Positions 33,230-44,294 of a stretch of DNA of 64,000 nucleotides are shown here, in pieces. This stretch comes from Delphinus delphis. Its lineage: Eukaryota; Chordata; Mammalia; Artiodactyla; Delphinidae. The stretch lies in the NCBI RefSeq assembly GCF_949987515.2, contig NC_082689.1, positions 102,276,957 through 102,340,956 on the forward strand, in the 5' to 3' direction. The position numbers were made by a program, and so were the translations under genes. Below the pieces are notes generated by a model. The model searched no databases, was not told where the DNA came from, and worked only from the letters and a program-made list of their open reading frames with translations. Within the stretch, counting starts at the first letter, position 1. Each line of letters begins with the position of its first letter.

Positions 33230-35425
33230 CGAGAGACCTTCAAGATGGTGGAGGAGTAAGACGTGGAGATCACCTTCCTCCCCACAGATACATCAGAAAT
33301 ACATCTACATGTGGAACAACTCCTACAGAACACCTACTGAACGCTGGCAGAAGACCTCAGACTTCCCAAAAGGCAAGAAACTCCCCATGGACCTGGGTAG
33401 GGCAAAAGAAAAAAGAAAATATAGAGACAAAAGAATAGGGACAGGACCTGCACCTCTGGGAGGGAGCTGTGAAGGAGGAAATGTTTCCACACACTAGGAA
33501 GCCCCTTCACTGGCGGAGATGGGCGGTGGGTGAGGGGGGAGAGCTTTGGAGCCACCGAGGAGAGCGCAGCAACAGGGGTGTGGAGGGCAAAGTGGAGAGA
33601 TTCCCGCACAGAGGATCGATGCCGACCAGCACTCACCAGCCCGAGAGGCTTGTCTGCTCAACCACCGGGGCGGGCGGGGGCTGGGAGCTGAGGCTCTGGT
33701 TTCGGGTTTCGGAGGTCAGATCCCAGGGAGAGGACTGGGGTTGGCAGCGTGAACACAGTCTGAAGGGGGCTAGTGTGCACAGCTAGCCAGGAGGGAGTCT
33801 GGGAAAAGGTCTGGACCTGCCTAAGAGGCAAGAGACCGTTGTTTCAGGGTGCGCGAGGAGAGGGGATTCAGAGCACTGCCTAAATGAGCTACAGAGATGA
33901 GCGCGAGCCGTGGCTGTCAGCACGGACCCCAGAGACGGGCATGAAACGCTAAGGCTGCTGCTGCCGCCACCAAGAAGACTGTGTGCAAGCACAGGTCACT
34001 ATCCACACCTCCCCTCCTGGGAGCCTGTGCAGCCCGCCACTGCCAGGGTCCCATGATCCAGGGACAGCTTCCCCGGGAGAACACACAGCACAGGTCAGGC
34101 TGTTGCAATGTCATGCTGGCCTCTGCCGCCGCAGGCTTGGCCCACATTCCATATGCCTCTCTGCCCCACCGGCCTGAGTGAGCCAGAGCCCCCTAATCAG
34201 CTGTTATTTTAACCCCGTCCTTTCTGAGCAAAGAACAGACGCCCTCAGGAGACCTACATGCAGAGGAGGGGCCAAATCCAAAGCTGAACCCCAGGAGCTG
34301 TGCGAACAAAGAAGAGAAAGGGAAATTTCTCTGTGCAACCTCAGGAGCAGTGGATTTAATCTCCACAATCAACTTGATGTACCCTGCATCTGTGGAGTAC
34401 CTGAATAGACAACGAATCATCCCAAAATTGAGGTGGTGGATTTTGGGATCAGCTGTAGGCTTGGGGGTTTGTTTTCTGCATCTAATTTGTTTCTGGTTTT
34501 ATGTTTATCTTGCTTAGTATTTAGAGTTTATGGTTATTGGTAGATTTGTTTATTGATTTGGTTGCTCTGTTCCATTTTTTTTTTTTACATAGAGATATAT
34601 GTATATTTTTTTCCTGTTTCTCTTTTTTGTGAGTGTGTATGTGTATGCTTCTTTGTGTGATTTTGTCTGTATAGCTTTGCTTTTACCATTTGTCCTAGGG
34701 TTCTGTCTGTCTGCTTTTTTTTTTGGATAGTTTTGAGCGCTTGTTATCATTGGTGGATCTTTTTGGTTTGGTTGCTCTCTTCTTCCTTTCTTTTTTTTTT
34801 CTTACTTTTAAATTTTTTTTATTTTTAATAATTTAAAAAATAGTTTTATTTTTATAACTTTATTTTATTTTATTTTAGTATTATTTTTTCTTTCTTTTTA
34901 TTTTTCTCCCTTTTCTTCTGAGCCATGTGGCTGACAGGGTCTTGGTGCTCCGGCCAGGTGTCAGGCCTGTGCCTCTGAGGTGGGAGAGCTGAGTTCAGGA
35001 CATTGGTCTATCAGAGACCTCGTGGCTCTACGTAATATCAAACAGAGAAAGCTCTCCCAGAGATCTCCATCTCAATCCTAAGACCCAGCTCCACTCAACG
35101 ACTAACAAGCTATAGTGCTGGACACCCTATGCCAAGCAACTAGCAAGACAGGAACACAACCCCACCCATTAGCAGAGAGGCTGCCTAAAATCATTGTAAG
35201 GTCACAGACACCCCAAAACACACTACTGGATGCGGTCCTGCCCACCAGAAAGACAAGATCCAGATCGCCTCATCCACCAGGGCACAGATACCAATCCCCT
35301 CCACCTGGAAGCCTACACAACCCACTGAACTAACCTTACCCACTGCAGGCAGACACCAAAAACAACAGGAACTATGAATCTGCAGCCTATGAAAAGGAGA
35401 CCCAGAACACACTAAGTTAAGCAAA
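33230..35425 (+). promoter_or_regulatory. L1 5' UTR with internal promoter region
   Basis: This contains a CpG-bearing, GC-rich first kilobase (33460-34200). A strongly T-rich stretch (34550-34920) and the sequence leading to ORF1 follow. In L1s this region drives sense transcription and often antisense transcription, so it could influence INSIG2 intron 1. That effect is inference only. Confidence 0.7.
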
Positions 35426-36454
35426 ATGAGAATACAGAGGAATACGCAGCAGATGAAGGAGCAAGGTAAAAACCCACCAGACCAAACAAATGAAGAGGAA
35501 ATAGGAAGTCTAACTGAAAAGGAATTCATAGTAATGATAGTAGAGATGATCCAAAATCTTGGAAATAGAATGGAGAAGATACAAGAAACATTTAACAAGG
35601 ACCTAGAAGAACTAAAGAACAAACAATGATGAACAACACAATAAATGAAATTAAATATTCTCTAGAAGGAAACAATAGCAGAATAACTGAGGTAGAAGAA
35701 CAGAGAAGTGACCTGGAAGATAAAATAGTGCAAATAACTACTGCAGAGCAGAATAAAGAAAAAAGAATGAAAAGAATTGAAGACAGTCTCAGAGACCTCT
35801 GGGACACTAAACGCACCAACATTTGAATTATAGGGGTCCCTCGCGGTTCTGCCCACCAGAAAGACAAGATCCAACCTTATCCACCAGAATACAGGCACCA
35901 GTCCCCTCCACCAGGAAGCCTACACAACCCACTGAACCAACCTTAGCCACTGGGGGCAGACGTCAAAACAACAGGAACTACGAATCTGCAGCCTATGAAA
36001 AGGAGACCCCAAACACAGTAAGTTAAGCAAAATGAGAAGACAGAGAAACACGCAGCAGATGAAGGAGCAAGGTAAAAACCCACCAGACCAAAAAAATGAA
36101 GAGGAAATAGGCAGTCTACCAGAAAAAGAATTCAGAGTAATGATAGTAAAGATGATCCAAAATCTTGGAAATAGAATGGAGAAAATACAGGAAACCTTTA
36201 ACAAGGACCTAGAAGAACTAAAGAGCAAACAAACACTGATGAGCAACACAATAAAATGAAATTTAAAATTTTCTAGAAGGAATCAGTAGCAGAATAACTG
36301 AGGCTGAAGAATGGATAAGTGACCTGGAAGATAAAGTAGTGGAAATAACTACCACAGAGCAGAATAAAGAAAAAAGAATGAAAAGAATGGAGGACAGTCT
36401 CAGAGACCTCTGGGACAACATTAAATGCACCAACATTCGAATTATAGGGGTCCC
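35232..36454 (+). repeat. Tandem duplication of about 611 bp inside the L1 (5' UTR end plus ORF1 start)
   Basis: Unit 1 runs about 35232-35842 and unit 2 about 35843-36454. Both begin near GCGGTNCTGCCCACCAGA and end at ATTATAGGGGTCCC. Each contains the ORF1 start (ATGAGAA at 35426 and 36032), the motif NTQQMKEQGKNPPDQ and the coiled-coil segment. The encoded N-terminal stretches differ at seven of 67 residues. The junction near 35841 shows the short shared sequence GCGGT. Confidence 0.88.
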
Positions 36455-36910
36455 AGAAGAAGAAGAGAAAAAGAAAGGGACTGAGAAAATATTTGAAGAG
36501 ATTATAGTTGAAAACTTCCCTAATATGGGAAAGAAATAGTCAAGTCCAGGAAGCTCAGAGAGTCCCATACAGGATAAATCCAAGGGGAAACACACCAAGA
36601 CACATATTAATCAAGCTATCAACAATTAAATACAAAGAAAAAATATTAAAAGCAGCAAGGGAAAAGCAACAAGTAAGATACAAGGGAATCCCCATAAGGT
36701 TAACAACTGATCTTTCAGCAGAAACTCTGCAAGCCACAAGGGAGTGGCAGCACATATTTAAAGTGATGAAAGGGAAAACCCTACAACCAAGATTAGTCTA
36801 CCCAGAGAGATCTCATTCAGATTCGACAGAGAAATTAAAATCTTTACAGGCAAGCAAAAGCTAAGAAAATTCAGCACCACCAAACCAGCTTTACGACAAA
36901 TGCTAAAGGA
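35426..36910 (+). pseudogene. L1 ORF1 pseudogene with duplicated N-terminal half
   Basis: ORF1 encodes the L1 RNA-binding chaperone. Copy A opens at 35426 and stops at 35627. Copy B opens at 36032 and shifts frame near 36255. The middle continues at 36339-36539 (TNIRIIGVPEEEEKKKG, an RRM-like start) to a TAG. The C-terminal domain continues in another frame at 36508-36864 (RHILIKLSTIKYKEKILKAA; LSAETLQATREW). At least three frame breaks plus the duplication make it non-functional. Confidence 0.85.
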
Positions 36911-36989
36911 ACTTCTCTAGGCAGGAAACACAAGGGAAGGAAAAGACCTACAATAACAAACTCAAACAATTAAGAATATGGTAAAGGAA

Positions 36990-39900
36990 AATACATATTG
37001 ATAACCACCTTAAATATAAATGGATTAAATGCTCCAACCAAAAGACATAGACTAACTGAATGGATCCAAAAAACAAGACCTGTATATATGTTGTCTACAA
37101 GAGACCCACTTCAGACCTAGGGACACATACAGACTGAAAGTGAAGGGATGGAAAAAGATATTCCATGCAAATGGAAATCAAAAGAAAGCTGCATTAGCAA
37201 TTCTCATATGAGACAAAATAGACTTTAAAACAAAGACTATTACAAGAGACACAGAAGGACAGTACATAATGATCAAGGCATCAATACAAGAAGAAGATAT
37301 AACAATTGTAAATATTTATGCGTCCAACATAGGAGCACCTCAATACACAAGGCAAATGCTAACAGACATAAAAAGGGGAAATTGACAGTAACACAATTAT
37401 AGTAGGGGACTTTAACACCCCAATTTCACCAGTGGACAGATCACCCAAAATGAAAATCAATAAGAAAACACAAGCTTTAAATGATATATTAAACAAGATG
37501 GACTTAATTGATATTTATAAGACATTCCATCCGAAAACAACAGAATACACTTTCTTCTCAAGTGCTCATGGAACATTCTCCAGGATAGATCATATCTTGG
37601 GTCACAAATCAAGCCTTGGTGAATTTAAGAAAATTGAAATCACATCAAGTATCTTTTCCGACCACAATGCTATGAGACTAGGTATCAATTGCAGGAAAAA
37701 TTCTGTAAAAAATACCAACACATGGAGGCTAAACAATACACTACTAAATAATCAAGACATCACTGAAGAAATCAAAAAGGAAATTAAAAAATACCTAGAA
37801 ACAAATGACAATGAAAACACGATGAGCTAAAACCTATGGGAAGCAGCAAAAGCAGTTCTAAGAGGGAAATTTATAGCAATACAATCCTACCTCTAGAAAC
37901 AAGAAACATCTCAAATAAACAACCTAACCTTACACCTAAAGCAATTAGAGAAAGAAGAACAAAAAAACCCAAAAGTTAGCAGAAGGAAAGAAATCATAAA
38001 GACCAGATCAGAAATAAGTGAAAAAGAAATGAAGGAAACAATAGCAAAGATCAGTAAAACTAAAAACTGGTTCTTTGAGAAGATAAACAAAATTGACAGA
38101 CCATTAGCCAGACTCATCAAGAAAAAAAGGGAGAAGACTCGAATAGAATTAGAAATGAAAAAGGAGAGGTAACAGCTGACACTGCAGAAATACAAAGGAT
38201 CATGAGAGATTACTACAAGCAACTGTATGCTAATAAAATGACAGCCTGGAAGAAATGGACAAATTCTAAGAAAAGCACAACCTTCCCAGACTGAACCAGG
38301 AAGAAATAGGAAATATACACAGATCAATCACAAGCACTGAAATTAAGACTGTGATTAAAAATCTCCCAACAAACAAAAGCCCAGGACCAGATGGCTTCAC
38401 AGGTGAATTCTATCAAACATTTAGAGAAGAGCTAACACCTGTTCTCAAACTCTTCCAAAATATAGCAGAGGGAGGAACACTCTCAAGCTCATTCTATGAG
38501 GCCATCATCACCCTGATACCAAAATCAAAGATGTCACAAGAAAGAAAACTACAGGCCAATGTCACTGATGAACATAGATCCAAAAATTCTCAACAAGATG
38601 CTAGCAAACAGAATCCAGTAGCACATGAAAAGGATCATACAGCATGATCAAGTGGGGTTTACCCCAGGAATGCAAGGGTTCTTCAATATATGCAAACTAT
38701 CAATGTGATAAACCATATTAACAAATTGAAGGAGAAAAACCATACGATCCTCTCAATAGAGGCAGAAAAACCTTTGGACAAAATTCAACACCCATTTATG
38801 ATAAAACCCTCCAGAAAGTAGGCGTAGAGGGAACTTACCTCAACATAATAAAGGTCATATATGACAAATCCACAGCCAACATCGTTCTCTATGGTGAAAA
38901 ACTGAAACCATTTCCTCTAAGATCAGGAACAAGAGAAGGTTGTCCACTCTCACCACTCTTATTCAACATAGTTTTGGAAGTTTTAGCCACAGCAATCAGA
39001 GAAGAAAAAGAAGTAAAAGGAATCCAACTTGGAAAAGAAGAAGTAAAGCTGACACTGTTCACAGATAACATGATACTATACATAGAGAATCCTAAAGATG
39101 CTACCAGAAAACTAGTAGAACTAATCAATGAATTTGGTAGAGTAGCAGGCTACAAAATTAATGCACAGAAATCTCTTGCATTCCTATGCACTAATGATGA
39201 AAATCTGAAGAGAAATTAAGGAAACACTCCCATTTACCACTGCAACAAAAAGAATAGAATACATAGGAATACACCTACCTAAGGAGACAAAGACCTGCAT
39301 GCAGAAAACTATAAGACACTGATGAAAGAAATTAAAGTTGATAGAAATAGATGGAGAGATACACCATATTCTTGGATTGGAAGAATCACACTGTGAAAAT
39401 GACTATTCTACCCAACACAATCTACAGATTCAGTGCAATCCTTATCAAACTACCAATGGCATTTTTCACAGAACTGGAACGAATTTCACAATTTGTATGG
39501 AAACACAGAAGACCCCGAGTAGCCAAAGCAATCTTGAGAAAGAAAAACAGAGCTGGAAGAATCAAGCTCCTGGACTTCAGACTATAATACAAAGCTACAG
39601 TAATGAAGACAGTATGGTACTGGCACAAAAATAGAAATACAGATCAATGAAACAGTATAGGAAGCCCAGAGATAAACCCACATACATATGGTCACCTTAT
39701 TTTTGATAAAGGAGGCAAGAATATACAATGGAGAAAAGACAGGCTCTTCAAGAAGTGGTGCTGGGAAAACCGGACAGGTACATGTAAAAGAATGAAATTA
39801 GAACACTCCCTAACACCATATACAAAAATAAACTCCAGATGGATTAAAGACCTACATGTAAGGCCAGCCACTATAATACTGTTACAGGAAAACATAGGCA

Positions 39901-40790
39901 GAACACTCTATGACATAAATCACAGCAAGATCTTTTTGATCCATGTCCTAGAGAAATGAAAATAAAAACAAAAATAAACAAATGGGACCTAATGAAACTT
40001 AAAAGCCTTTGCACAGCAAAGGAAAGCATAAACAAAACGAAAAGACCACCCTCAGAATGAGAGAAGGTATTTGCAAATGAAGCAACTGACAAAGGATTAA
40101 TCTCCAAAATTTACAAGCAGCTCATGCAGCTCAATATCAAAAAAACAAACAACCCAATCCAAAAATGGGCAGAAGACCTAAATATACATTTCTCCCAAGA
40201 AGATATACAGATCGCCAACAAACACATGAAAGGATGCTCAGCGTCATTAATCATTAGAGAAATGCAAATCAAAACTAAAATGAGGTATCACCTCACACCA
40301 GTCAGAATGGCCATCATCAAAAAATCTACAAACAATAAATCCTGGAGAGGTTGTGGAGAAAAGGGAACCCTGTTGCACTGTTGGTGGGAATGTAAATTGA
40401 TACAGCCACTATGAAGAACAGTATGGAGGTTCCTTAAAAAACTAAAAATAGATCTACCATACGACCCAGCAATCCCACTACTGGGCATATATCCTAAGAA
40501 AACCATAATTCAAAAAGAGTCATGTACCACAATGTTCATTGCAGTACTGTTTACAATAGCAGGACGTGGAAGCAACCTAAGTGTCCATCGACAGATGAAT
40601 GGATAAAGAAGATGTGGCACATATATACAATGGAATATTACTCAGCCATAAAAAGAAACGAAATTGAATTATTTGTAGTGAGGTGGATGGACCTGGAGTC
40701 TGTCGTACAGAGTGAAGTAAGTCAGAACGAGAAAAATAAAATACCATACGCTAACCCATATATATGGAATCTAAAAAAATAAATAAATAA
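36990..40790 (+). pseudogene. L1 ORF2 pseudogene (endonuclease, reverse transcriptase, Cys-rich end)
   Basis: The endonuclease part is readable at 37432-37830 (YTFFSSAHGTFSRIDHILGH; IFSDHNAMRLG with its SDH triad). The RT domain spans 38351-39219, with [15 protein letters not shown] and [16 protein letters not shown]. The RT active-site box, FADD in live elements, reads FTDN at 39058-39069, so one catalytic Asp is Asn. The Cys-rich end (40124-40414) reads [20 protein letters not shown], with Ser replacing the first Cys. A stop follows directly. Many other stops and frameshifts break it. Confidence 0.9.
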
Positions 40791-41129
40791 ATGTTCTGAA
40801 GAACCTATAGGCAGGACAGGAATAAAGATGCAGATGTAGGGAATGGACTTGAGGACATGGGGAATGGGAAGGGTAAGCTGGGACGAAGTGAGAGAGTGGC
40901 ATGGACATATGTACACTACCAAATGTAAAATAGGTAGTGGGAAGCAGCCGCATAGCACAGGGAGATCATCTCGGTGCTTTGTGACCACCTAGAGGGGTGG
41001 GCTAGGGAGGGTGGGAGGGAGGAGATATGGGGATATATGTATATGTATAGATGATTCACTTTGTTACAAAGCAGAAACTAACACAGCATCGTAAAGCAAT
41101 TATACACCAATAAAGATGTTTAAAAAAAA

Positions 41130-41143
41130 AAAAGGCCTGCTTA
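41130..41143 (+). repeat. L1 target-site duplication, right copy
   Basis: AAAAGGCCTGCTTA directly after the L1 A-tail and identical to the left copy. The first As cannot be separated from the tail. Confidence 0.9.
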
Positions 41144-41514
41144 ACCCAATATACTTTGATTCAAAAGGGGTTAACCTAATTTAATGAAACAAATATGAAT
41201 ATGGAGAGCTCCTACTATGAGCTAGGCACGTACCTGTCTGGGTGCGTAGGCACAGCAAAGACTTGATAGTGAATAAGACCTACATAGAAAGTTTATAATC
41301 TGTAAAGCAACTATACGTATCATCATAAGGTACCTATAAGAAGTGCCATAGTAAAGGTTTAAATAAAATACTTAGAGATTCAAAGGAAATATCCCAAGAT
41401 ATACTGTTAGGTGGGATAATGGTAAGTTATGAAAATAGTCTGTATAATACTTTCCCACTTCAAAAAAAGTATTCGTAGAAAAAGAATTTAGGGCAACATG
41501 TAACAATTTGGGAG

Positions 41515-41705
41515 GCTGAACATAATGGTATGAATGAGGGCTTTGGAGCCAGACAGACTGCATGGATTTGAATCCCAGCTTGCCCTCTTACTAAGGCTGG
41601 AAACTTGGTTGAGTGACTTAACCTTTCTTTGCTTTTACACCTCACCTGTAAAATGGACGTAATTGCACTTACCTGTTAGGGTTATTGTGAGAGTTAAAAG
41701 GACAG
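41515..41705 (+). mobile_element. MIR SINE
   Basis: GAGCCAGACAGACTGCATGG, ACTTAACCTTTCTTTGC, CTGTAAAATGGACGTAATTG and TTAGGGTTATTGTGAGAG in MIR order. Confidence 0.8.
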
Positions 41706-42242
41706 CTCCTAGATAGCCTCAAATGTTACTTGTCTTAAACATATACAAAGGAAAGTTCACGTTGGTTTAGAGGGGTGAGTGAATACCTAGAGTGACTGTA
41801 CTTGCAAAGTTCTAGGTTTTAGCCATGTGGATCAAACTTCTTAGCATCTAGCCAAGAGGTTATTCGTTATTTTCTTAGCTCGCTTTCTTCTGCTTCCTAC
41901 TGCAGCTTTCTCACAATAGCTCCCATGATTGCAACAAGGGCAGACTGGGTCAAGGCAGGGGTGGGACACAACTCGGGCCCTGGTGACAGCGTGTCAGGTC
42001 TGGTTTCTGTGCTTGGTGTATGTGTGAGTGAGTGGGTGGTGGTCTGTTTTTTTGTAAGATACTTTTGTGCAGAAATTCACATATATCAGCATTAAACATC
42101 AAAAGAGGTCATTTTATTCCCCTATGGAGATGGTCCTCACGAGCAAGTCACATTTTATTCAGAGCAATGTAACATTTTCAGTCAGAATATGTTGATTTTC
42201 TGTAAAGTAGAAATTTATTTATTTTCTGTAAAGTGTAAAAAT

Positions 42243-42297
42243 TTCTACCTGAATCTCCAAGCCCATCTGTTACTTGGGCTTGGAGATTTGGGTAGAA
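42243..42297 (+). repeat. Hairpin-forming inverted repeat in INSIG2 intron 1
   Basis: Left arm 42244-42265 (TCTACCTGAATCTCCAAGCC and CA), 9-nt loop, right arm 42275-42296. As sense-strand RNA all 22 positions pair, 20 by Watson-Crick and two as G-U, and one more pair extends the base. A competing arm, GTAGAAATTT at 42207-42216, can pair instead with AAATTTCTAC at 42239-42248. Confidence 0.85.
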
Positions 42298-42646
42298 GAA
42301 ACAGAAACCTAGATTTTGATCTTCCAGTTTCTAGTAGAAGTGTCTCAGATAACCCGTCCTGCTTTTTTCACTGATGTGGGGCTAGCTGTTTTTACTATTA
42401 TTCTAACCTTTTAGTCTCTTAGCTCACTAATTCTGTCCTAGTAAATACAGATTTAGCACTTTATTTTTTATTACATCATTCATATAAAAATGCTTTTTAA
42501 ATGTCTTCTTATTCAGTAAATAATTTAAATAAGTATATAAGCTTGTCAATTCATTATTTGGCCTTTAAAATGAATTAGTATTGAAATCAGGAAAATTGTA
42601 TAGTCATTTATTAGACACATTGATTTCTTTTTTCTTATCTCTTGCA

Positions 42647-42796
42647 GGATTTCTGGTAGGTCCTATTTTAGGACGAGATGCAATATTGTTGAAACGCCAA
42701 TCTGCTTTGGTTCAGGCAGTTGGCTTTTCAGCTGAGAAGCCATTTCTTCTTCCTCTTTTTAAAATTTTTTTGCTGACTTACTGAACTTATGAAACC
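42647..42796 (+). other. INSIG2: INSIG2 exon 2 5' UTR with two upstream ATGs
   Basis: The acceptor is atctcttgcag (ends 42646). The 150-nt leader holds a five-codon uORF including its stop (42678-42692) and a second uATG at 42789. The latter frame runs 28 codons past the true start to a TGA at 42873-42875, out of frame with INSIG2. The uATG at 42789 has a weak context (C at -3, A at +4), so scanning ribosomes should often pass it and reach 42797. Confidence 0.85.
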
Positions 42797-43040
42797 ATGG
42801 CGGAAGGAGAGACACAGTCACCTGGGCCCAAAAAGTGTGGTCCCTATATCTCATCTGTCACTAGCCGAACTGTGAACTTGATGATTCGAGGAGTAGTGCT
42901 GTTTTTTATTGGAGTATTTCTTGCATTAGTGTTAAATTTACTTCAGATTCAGAGAAATGTGACGCTCTTTCCACCTGATGTGATTGCAAGCATCTTTTCT
43001 TCAGCATGGTGGGTACCGCCATGCTGTGGCACAGCTTCAG
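42797..43040 (+). CDS. INSIG2: INSIG2 coding exon 1 (mRNA exon 2), residues 1-81
   Basis: INSIG2 is an oligomeric ER membrane protein. With oxysterol bound it retains SCAP-SREBP in the ER, and it links HMG-CoA reductase to ubiquitin ligases. This exon starts [13 protein letters not shown] and encodes the cytosolic N terminus, transmembrane segment 1 (about residues 28-50, beginning [19 protein letters not shown]) and the start of segment 2 with the motif [14 protein letters not shown]. The start at 42797 has a strong context (A at -3, G at +4). The exon ends on the first base of codon 82, followed by donor gtacgt at 43041. Compared with the human protein as I remember it, residues 7, 24 and 25 differ; the rest of the exon looks near identical. 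An out-of-frame ATG at 42789 overlaps this start. Confidence 0.96.
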
Positions 43041-43109
43041 GTACGTGAAGGCCATGTCTGTAACACTTAGAAAGGAATTAGGGTAAATGAGTATCAATAT
43101 TGTCTGGGC

Positions 43110-43410
43110 AATACTTTAAAAAAATTAGCTTTATTGAGGTGTAATTTAAATAGAGTGCAATAGACCTGTTTTAAATGAACAGTTTGATGAGTTTAGACAA
43201 ATACATAGAAGTCATGTAACTACCACCACAATCCAGGTATAGAACATTTCTATTACCCCCTAAATTCTCCTGTGCCCTTTTGCAGCCTACCCCCAGCCTC
43301 AGGCTGTCACTGGATTATTTTTGCCTGTTCTAGAATGTGATATAAATGGAATCATAGAGTTTGTACTCTTTTGTGTCTGATTTCTATCTGACTGACCCAT
43401 ATGACTTTTA
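43110..43410 (-). mobile_element. Old L1 3' end, antisense
   Basis: AGCTTTATTGAGGTGTAATT, TGTAACTACCACCACAATCC and GATATAAATGGAATCATAGA are the reverse of an L1M 3' UTR. Confidence 0.7.
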
Positions 43411-43608
43411 AAAATTCAATCCTAAAAACAATCTTGATTCTCTTAGGGATGAGGCTTTTAACCTCTTAATTTTGTTCTTTCGTCAATCCATCTCATATAA
43501 ACTTATTTTAAGTTATTTTGTTGATCATCATCACTGTTTGGTTTTAAGGTTTTGACATGTATGTTATCCTCTGGTTTTTGAAGTAGATAAAAACTTGAAA
43601 GATGGAGA

Positions 43609-43806
43609 CAGTCGACCCTTGAACAACATAAGGTGGAATTTATGTGTGGATGTTTTTCAATAAATACGTACTACACAGTCCGAGGTTGGTTGAATCTGTG
43701 GATGCGGAACTGTGGATACAGAGGGCTGACTGTAAAGTTATATTCAGATATTTGATTGTATGGAGGGTTGGTGCCCCTAACCCTCATGTTGTTCAAAGGT
43801 TGACTA
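43609..43806. mobile_element. Tigger-type (Tc/mariner) non-autonomous element
   Basis: It opens CAGTCGACCCTTGAACAACA and closes TGTTGTTCAAAGGTTGACTA, terminal inverted repeats of about 22 bp, with AATAAATACGTACTACACAG inside. The MER44 group is the likely relative. Confidence 0.75.
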
Positions 43807-44189
43807 TAGTTTTATTCAAGTTTAAAGCTTCATGTTGTTATTTTTTACATTTTTGCATATGCTTTTTTTCTTGGCATCTTGTTTTTAGATATACATTCAG
43901 AATAATAGATTCTTAAAGAGATCAGTAAGGTAGATTCTCTTTGCTTAAAATCATTATTATCCTATTTAGATCTTGTTTGTGGTGGACAGTGTGTATTGGA
44001 TAAAGTGGAGCATTTCAGAATGCTGTATTGATGATGCGCTTCCATGATGGATAGCTCTTCAGCTTTTTCTAATGAGACCAATAGGTTGATACTATTTTAT
44101 ATAATAAAGTAATAGAAGGAAGCCATAATCATGTGGTAGAAGATAATTCTGATTGAGAGAGAAAAGCGCTTTTATGAATGTCCATTTGG

Positions 44190-44294
44190 TGTCTCACACC
44201 TAATCTACATAACTACCTTGCAATATAATGTAGATCCTCCTTGATTTCCGTCCTACAGCTAGAGGGCCAACAGTGAGGAGTTAGGTGTGAGACA
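44190..44294. repeat. Perfect 14-bp inverted repeat, 77-nt spacer
   Basis: TGTCTCACACCTAA (44190-44203) and TTAGGTGTGAGACA (44281-44294). The sequence between has a faint MIR-like look. Confidence 0.8.

Larger units (their letters stand above)
33230..41129 (+). mobile_element. Full-length but dead L1 retrotransposon in INSIG2 intron 1
   Basis: The element begins with GAGAGACCTTCAAGATGG, a YY1-like 5' terminus. A G/C-rich 5' UTR, ORF1, ORF2 and a 3' UTR follow, ending in AATAAA (41109) and an A-tail. It is flanked by a perfect 14-bp target-site duplication (33216-33229 and 41130-41143). It lies in the same orientation as INSIG2. At 7.9 kb it is longer than usual because about 0.61 kb is duplicated internally. 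Both reading frames carry many stops and frameshifts, so it cannot now move itself. The intact ends and clear alignment with the artiodactyl/cetacean L1 type suggest a lineage-specific insertion. Confidence 0.93.
41144..42646 (+). other. INSIG2 intron 1, part after the L1
   Basis: Contains a probable L1M 3' scrap (41385-41490), a MIR (41515-41705) and a strong hairpin (42243-42297). The acceptor region before exon 2 is pyrimidine-rich (TTTCTTTTTTCTTATCTC). Confidence 0.6.

Noticed and set aside
33309..34420. Many short frames in GC-rich sequence suggesting a gene
   Set aside because: This is the L1 5' UTR, with target duplications at both ends of the whole element.
42581..42784. 67-codon frame just before the INSIG2 start
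   Set aside because: It begins in intron 1 before the acceptor at 42646 and is not in frame with INSIG2. Only its latter part lies in the 5' UTR exon.
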